NCBI GenBank assembly: GCA_037446495.1
Contig: JBBIIL010000102.1
Span: forward strand, 1-9,006
Direction of reading: 5' to 3'
DNA length: 9,006 bases
DNA from: CAIXZV01 sp037446495
GTDB taxonomy: Bacteria; Chloroflexota; Limnocylindria; Limnocylindrales; CSP1-4
Below are positions 6,334 to 9,006 of the stretch, one piece after another. The position numbers and the translations under genes are program-made. The notes beneath the pieces were generated by a model that had not been told where the DNA came from, did no database searches, and worked only from the letters and a program-made list of their open reading frames with translations. Each line of letters starts with the position of its first letter. The stretch's first letter is position 1.

Positions 6334-7449
6334 CGGCCCCGGCGGGCCCTCGTAGGTGTCGGCCTCCAGCGCATCGCCGCTCTCGCCGCGCGCGAGCAGG
6401 AAGATCCCGACGCCGAATGCGACCGCGAGCCCGAGGAACGCGTAGACCTGCTGGTTGCCCGACAGGACGATCGAGAGCACGGCCAGGACCACGCAGATCC
6501 CGTAGATGGCGAGCACGGTCCGCGCGTGGCTCAGGCCCAGGTCCAGCAGCCGGTGGTGGATGTGGCCCCGGTCCGGCGTGAACGGCGAATGCCCCGTCGC
6601 CAGCCGCCGGACGATGATCCAGAAGGTGTCGAGGATCGGCACGCCCAGGACCAGCAGCGCCACGGCCACCTTGGCGGCGCCGAGGACCGACAGGATGGCC
6701 AGCATGTAGCCCACGAACATCACGCCGGTCGTGCCGATGAAGATCTGGGCCGGGTGGAAGTTCCAGCGCAGGAACCCGAGCAGCGCGCCGGACAGGATGA
6801 AGCACAGGATCCCGACCATCGGCTGGCCCGTTGGGCCCACCGCCGTGGTGAACGAGATGATCCCCAGCGTTGCGGCGGCGATGAGCGCGATGCCCGACGA
6901 GAGACCGTCGAGTCCGTCGATGAAGTTGACGCTGTTGATCATGCCGAGGATCCACACGACGGTGAACCCGATGCCGGCGGCCGGGAACAGCGGAATGGGG
7001 TCCGGCCCGACCGGGTTGTTGAGGACAGCCGGGTAGACGCCCGCGGCCACGGGGATGACCGCCACGGCGAGCTGGGTGAGCAGCTGCCAGCGCGCGCGGA
7101 GCTGCAGGGCGTCGTCGAGGAGGCCCAGCAGCATGGCCACGGCCCCACCCAGCAGGACCGCGAGGAACGTGGAGGTCTCGGGCCGGTTGGGGTCGGGGAC
7201 GATGTCCGCCCGCTCGTTGAGGACCACGAGGACCGTGGCGACGAGCAGGAAGGCGAAGGCCACGGCGATGCCCCCGCCGCGCGGGACGGGCCTGGCGTTG
7301 ACGCGCCGGTGGTTGGGCTGGTCAACGAAGCCAAGCCGCGTGGCGACCCGGACGACGATCGGGGTGGCGACCAGCGCCAGCAGCGCCGACGCGATGAACG
7401 CCGCGACAAGGATCGGCAGGATCACTCCGAAGGTCGCGATCAGCTTCAT
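6325..7449 (-). CDS. WecA/TagO/MraY-family polyprenyl-phosphate sugar-1-phosphate transferase with altered active-site motif
   Basis: The family moves GlcNAc-1-phosphate or a similar sugar phosphate from a UDP-sugar to undecaprenyl or decaprenyl phosphate, starting a cell-wall polymer or O-antigen at the inner face of the membrane. The 374-residue product has about ten hydrophobic segments. Family motifs seen are D112-D113 in LLDDALQL, NFIDGLDGL at 175-183, PILDTFWIIVRRL at 271-283 and RGHIHHRLLDLGLS at 294-307. Two positions depart from the usual pattern: the G-D-x-G-S motif reads G-T-T-G-V (239-243), replacing the Mg2+-liganding Asp, and the R-K-x-H before PVPRGGG reads R-R-V-N (48-51). It may be a divergent active subfamily or a non-catalytic homologue. 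The ATG at 7447-7449 has GAGGAGG about 12 nt upstream. It lies 47 bp after glyA and 204 bp before atpZ. Confidence 0.88.
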   Translation of the reverse strand: MKLIATFGVILPILVAAFIASALLALVATPIVVRVATRLGFVDQPNHRRVNARPVPRGGGIAVAFAFLLVATVLVVLNERADIVPDPNRPETSTFLAVLLGGAVAMLLGLLDDALQLRARWQLLTQLAVAVIPVAAGVYPAVLNNPVGPDPIPLFPAAGIGFTVVWILGMINSVNFIDGLDGLSSGIALIAAATLGIISFTTAVGPTGQPMVGILCFILSGALLGFLRWNFHPAQIFIGTTGVMFVGYMLAILSVLGAAKVAVALLVLGVPILDTFWIIVRRLATGHSPFTPDRGHIHHRLLDLGLSHARTVLAIYGICVVLAVLSIVLSGNQQVYAFLGLAVAFGVGIFLLARGESGDALEADTYEGPPGPGR

Positions 7450-7496
7450 CGGGGTGCTGAGCCTCCTCCTCGCCGCGGCGCCGTGTCAGGCCCTGG

Positions 7497-8834
7497 TCAG
7501 GCTCGGTCCTGCGGCAGCCCGGGGACCGGGAAGCGGCCGGTCAACTCGCGGACCTCGCCGCGGATGCGGTCGAGGACCGAGGCGCTGTCACGGTCGCGGA
7601 TGGCGGCCACGATGAGCCGGCCGACCTGGCGCATCTCGGCGGGGCCCATGCCGCGGGTGGTGGTGGCCGGCGTCCCGATCCGGATCCCCGACGCGGTGTT
7701 GGGCGGCTTCTGGTCGAACGGGATGGCGTTCTTGTTGACCGTGATGCCCACGTCGTCCAGGAGCGCCTCGGCCTCCTTGCCGGTGACGCCCAGCGGCGTG
7801 ACGTCCACGAGAATCAGGTGGTTGTCGGTGCCGCCTGACACCAGGCGGGCGCCGGCTGTGGCAAGCGTCTCGGCGAGGACCTGCGCGTTCTCGATCGTGC
7901 GGGCCTGGTCCGCCCTGAAGCCCTCGGTCTGGGCCAGGTGCAGGGCTACCGCCTTGGCGGCGATGACGTGCATCAGCGGTCCGCCCTGGACGCCCGGGAA
8001 GACGCTCTTGTCGATCGCCGCCGCGAGGGTGTTCTTGCCCAGCGCGGGGAAGTCAGCACGGTCGATTCCCTCCGGCAGGTCGGCACGGGCGAACACCAGG
8101 CCGCCGCGCGGGCCGCGCAGGGTCTTGTGGGTGGTGGTGGTGACGATGTCAGCGTGCGGGAACGGGCTGGGGTGCAGGCCCGCCGCCACGAGTCCCGCGA
8201 AGTGCGCCATGTCCACGAACAGCAGCGCGCCGACGCCGTGGGCGATGCCGGCCAGCCGCTCGAAGTCCCACTGGCGGGGGTACGCCGAGGCGCCGGCGAC
8301 GAGCAGCCTGGGCCGCACCTCCTTCGCCTGCGCCTCGATGGCGTCGTAGTCCAGGCGCTCCGTGTCCCTGTCCACGCCGTAGCCGTGGATCTCGTACAGG
8401 CGCCCCGAGAAGTTCACCGGTGAGCCGTGGGTCAGGTGGCCGCCGTGGGCGAGGCTGAGGCCCAGCACGCGGTCGCCGGGACGGACGACGGCGAAGTAGG
8501 CCGCCATGTTGGCCTGGGCGCCCGAGTGCGGCTGGACGTTGACGTGGTCAGCGCCGGGGAACAGGGCGAGGGCGCGCGCGCGAGCGAGGTCCTCCACCAC
8601 GTCCACGTACTCGCAGCCGCCGTAGTAGCGCTTGCCCGGCAGGCCCTCGGCGTACTTGTTGGTCAGCCAGGAGCCCTGGGCCTCCTCCACCGCGGCATAG
8701 ACGTAGTTCTCGCTCGCGATCAGCTCGATCTTGTCCGTCTGGCGGTGGCGCTCGTCCTCCATCGCAGCCCATAGCTCCGGGTCCACCGCGGCGATGGGCG
8801 CCCAGGCATCGGGCGGGACGGCGGACTGGGGCAC
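7497..8834 (-). CDS. glyA: Serine hydroxymethyltransferase
   Basis: This PLP enzyme interconverts serine + tetrahydrofolate with glycine + 5,10-methylene-tetrahydrofolate in the cytoplasm, the main source of one-carbon units. From the chosen start the product is 445 residues, slightly longer than the usual 415-435. Residues 37-44 are ELIASENY, 61-78 YAEGLPGKRYYGGCEYVD, D208 and H211 lie in FVDMAHFAGL, and the PLP lysine is K237 in TTTTHKTLRGPRGG; FPGVQGGPLMH and IRIGTPATTTRG follow. I chose the GTG at 8832-8834 because GAGGAGG (8840-8846) lies five nt upstream. The in-frame ATG at 8877-8879 would add 15 non-family residues and has no ribosome binding site, although it falls 4 nt after a stop codon at 8884. 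The segment FPALGKNTLAAAIDKSVFPG looks slightly expanded relative to the family. Confidence 0.96.
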   Translation of the reverse strand: MPQSAVPPDAWAPIAAVDPELWAAMEDERHRQTDKIELIASENYVYAAVEEAQGSWLTNKYAEGLPGKRYYGGCEYVDVVEDLARARALALFPGADHVNVQPHSGAQANMAAYFAVVRPGDRVLGLSLAHGGHLTHGSPVNFSGRLYEIHGYGVDRDTERLDYDAIEAQAKEVRPRLLVAGASAYPRQWDFERLAGIAHGVGALLFVDMAHFAGLVAAGLHPSPFPHADIVTTTTHKTLRGPRGGLVFARADLPEGIDRADFPALGKNTLAAAIDKSVFPGVQGGPLMHVIAAKAVALHLAQTEGFRADQARTIENAQVLAETLATAGARLVSGGTDNHLILVDVTPLGVTGKEAEALLDDVGITVNKNAIPFDQKPPNTASGIRIGTPATTTRGMGPAEMRQVGRLIVAAIRDRDSASVLDRIRGEVRELTGRFPVPGLPQDRA

Positions 8835-8839
8835 GTGGA

Positions 8840-8846
8840 CCTCCTC
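8840..8846 (-). promoter_or_regulatory. Ribosome binding site that decides the glyA start
   Basis: GAGGAGG on the minus strand lies 5 nt before GTG (8832-8834). The alternative ATG at 8877-8879 is preceded by CTCGTGAAACA, which has no complementarity to the 16S rRNA 3' end. This favours the GTG and the shorter protein. Confidence 0.75.
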
Positions 8847-8883
8847 GGCACGGACTTGCAGCGGGCGGACGGGACGCATTGTT

Positions 8884-9006
8884 TCACGAGTGGAGCGTCG
8901 GGCGGCCAGCGACCCGCTCGGCGATGTCCCCCGCGGGGGCGCGGCGGGCCGGGCGGGGTGGCGGGTCCGTGGCGGCGGCGCGGCGGGTCGGGCGGGGGCG
9001 CGGGTC
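8884..9006 (-). CDS. Possible C-terminus of an upstream protein with a 13-residue repeat (truncated by window edge)
   Basis: The minus-strand frame from the window edge to a TGA at 8884-8886 is open and encodes 40 residues. They read as two 13-residue repeats, DPRPRPTRRAAAT and DPPPRPARRAPAG, then DIAERVAGRPTLHS and the stop. The underlying 39-bp DNA repeat is a multiple of three and stays in frame, as expected if the repeat is translated. I do not recognise the protein. In related gene orders a gene for ribose-5-phosphate isomerase B, a low-molecular-weight phosphatase or threonylcarbamoyladenylate synthase may precede glyA, but nothing in these 40 residues identifies any of them. In DNA this GC-rich, open frames arise by chance (the glyA frame is open here too), so the call is weak. 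The gap to the chosen glyA start is 49 bp. Confidence 0.3.
   Translation of the reverse strand, partial: DPRPRPTRRAAATDPPPRPARRAPAGDIAERVAGRPTLHS
8935..9006. repeat. G-rich 39-bp-period direct repeat with G-quadruplex-type runs
   Basis: The 29 bp at 8939-8967 match those at 8978-9006 at 26 of 29 positions, an offset of 39 bp that runs to the window edge. On the plus strand the block contains G-runs fitting the G-quadruplex pattern: 8935-8939, 8946-8948, 8951-8953, 8955-8958 and 8963-8965, then 8985-8987, 8990-8992, 8994-8998 and 9002-9004, with all loops of 1-6 nt within each group. The plus strand is the template strand for glyA. More copies may lie beyond the edge. Confidence 0.6.

Noticed and set aside
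6145..8349. Plus-strand open frame of 734 codons opposite the WecA-like gene and glyA
   Set aside because: It is fully antisense to two genes with clear family motifs. Its product is a low-complexity Arg/Asp/His/Glu/Gln-rich string, as expected from reading a GC-rich gene's complement; no family is recognisable.
8878..8883. AACAAT before the glyA ATG as a -10 promoter box
   Set aside because: It matches only 4 of 6 positions, and 17 bp upstream is GCCGCC, with no resemblance to a -35 box.

Overview
The window is a high-GC bacterial chromosome segment whose recognisable genes all lie on the minus strand. Read in the direction of transcription (high to low coordinates) the order is glyA (serine hydroxymethyltransferase), a WecA/TagO-like polyprenyl-phosphate sugar-1-phosphate transferase, atpZ/atpI (71 aa), then the F1Fo ATP synthase genes atpB (a), atpE (c), atpF (b), atpH (delta), atpA (alpha), atpG (gamma) and the first 253 codons of atpD (beta), which runs off the left edge. 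The rest of atpD and the usual atpC lie outside the window.

The very high GC, frequent GTG starts and protein style suggest an uncultured high-GC bacterium. A Chloroflexota lineage is my best guess and Actinobacteriota the alternative; this rests on recognition of protein style and gene order, not on a search. A wecA-like gene and atpI directly before atpB is also the arrangement in Mycobacterium (Rv1302, Rv1303).

Right part (6325-9006): glyA and the wecA-like gene are 47 bp apart. Upstream of glyA a G-rich block contains a 39-bp repeat that may encode the repetitive C-terminus of another protein cut by the window edge. The WecA-like protein keeps most family motifs but has Thr in place of the usual Mg2+-binding Asp of the G-D-x-G-S motif.

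Middle (6121-6324): a 204-bp gap holds the clearest promoter of the window (TTGGGA, 17 bp, extended -10 TGGTATCAT), placed to drive the ATP synthase operon with a very short leader. Upstream of it are two perfect copies of a 21-bp sequence 106 bp apart and an octamer repeat.

Left part (1-6120): the ATP synthase operon has catalytic and coupling residues intact and a c subunit that looks proton-specific. Its intercistronic gaps carry structure: a perfect hairpin just before the atpE ribosome binding site, mutually exclusive stems before atpA, and a 160-bp gap between atpA and atpG holding a 123-bp inverted-repeat-bounded element. No tRNA, rRNA, CRISPR, transposase or convincing terminator is visible. 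The gene content is housekeeping; I do not see a new multi-gene system, and the interest lies in the variant transferase and the intergenic elements.
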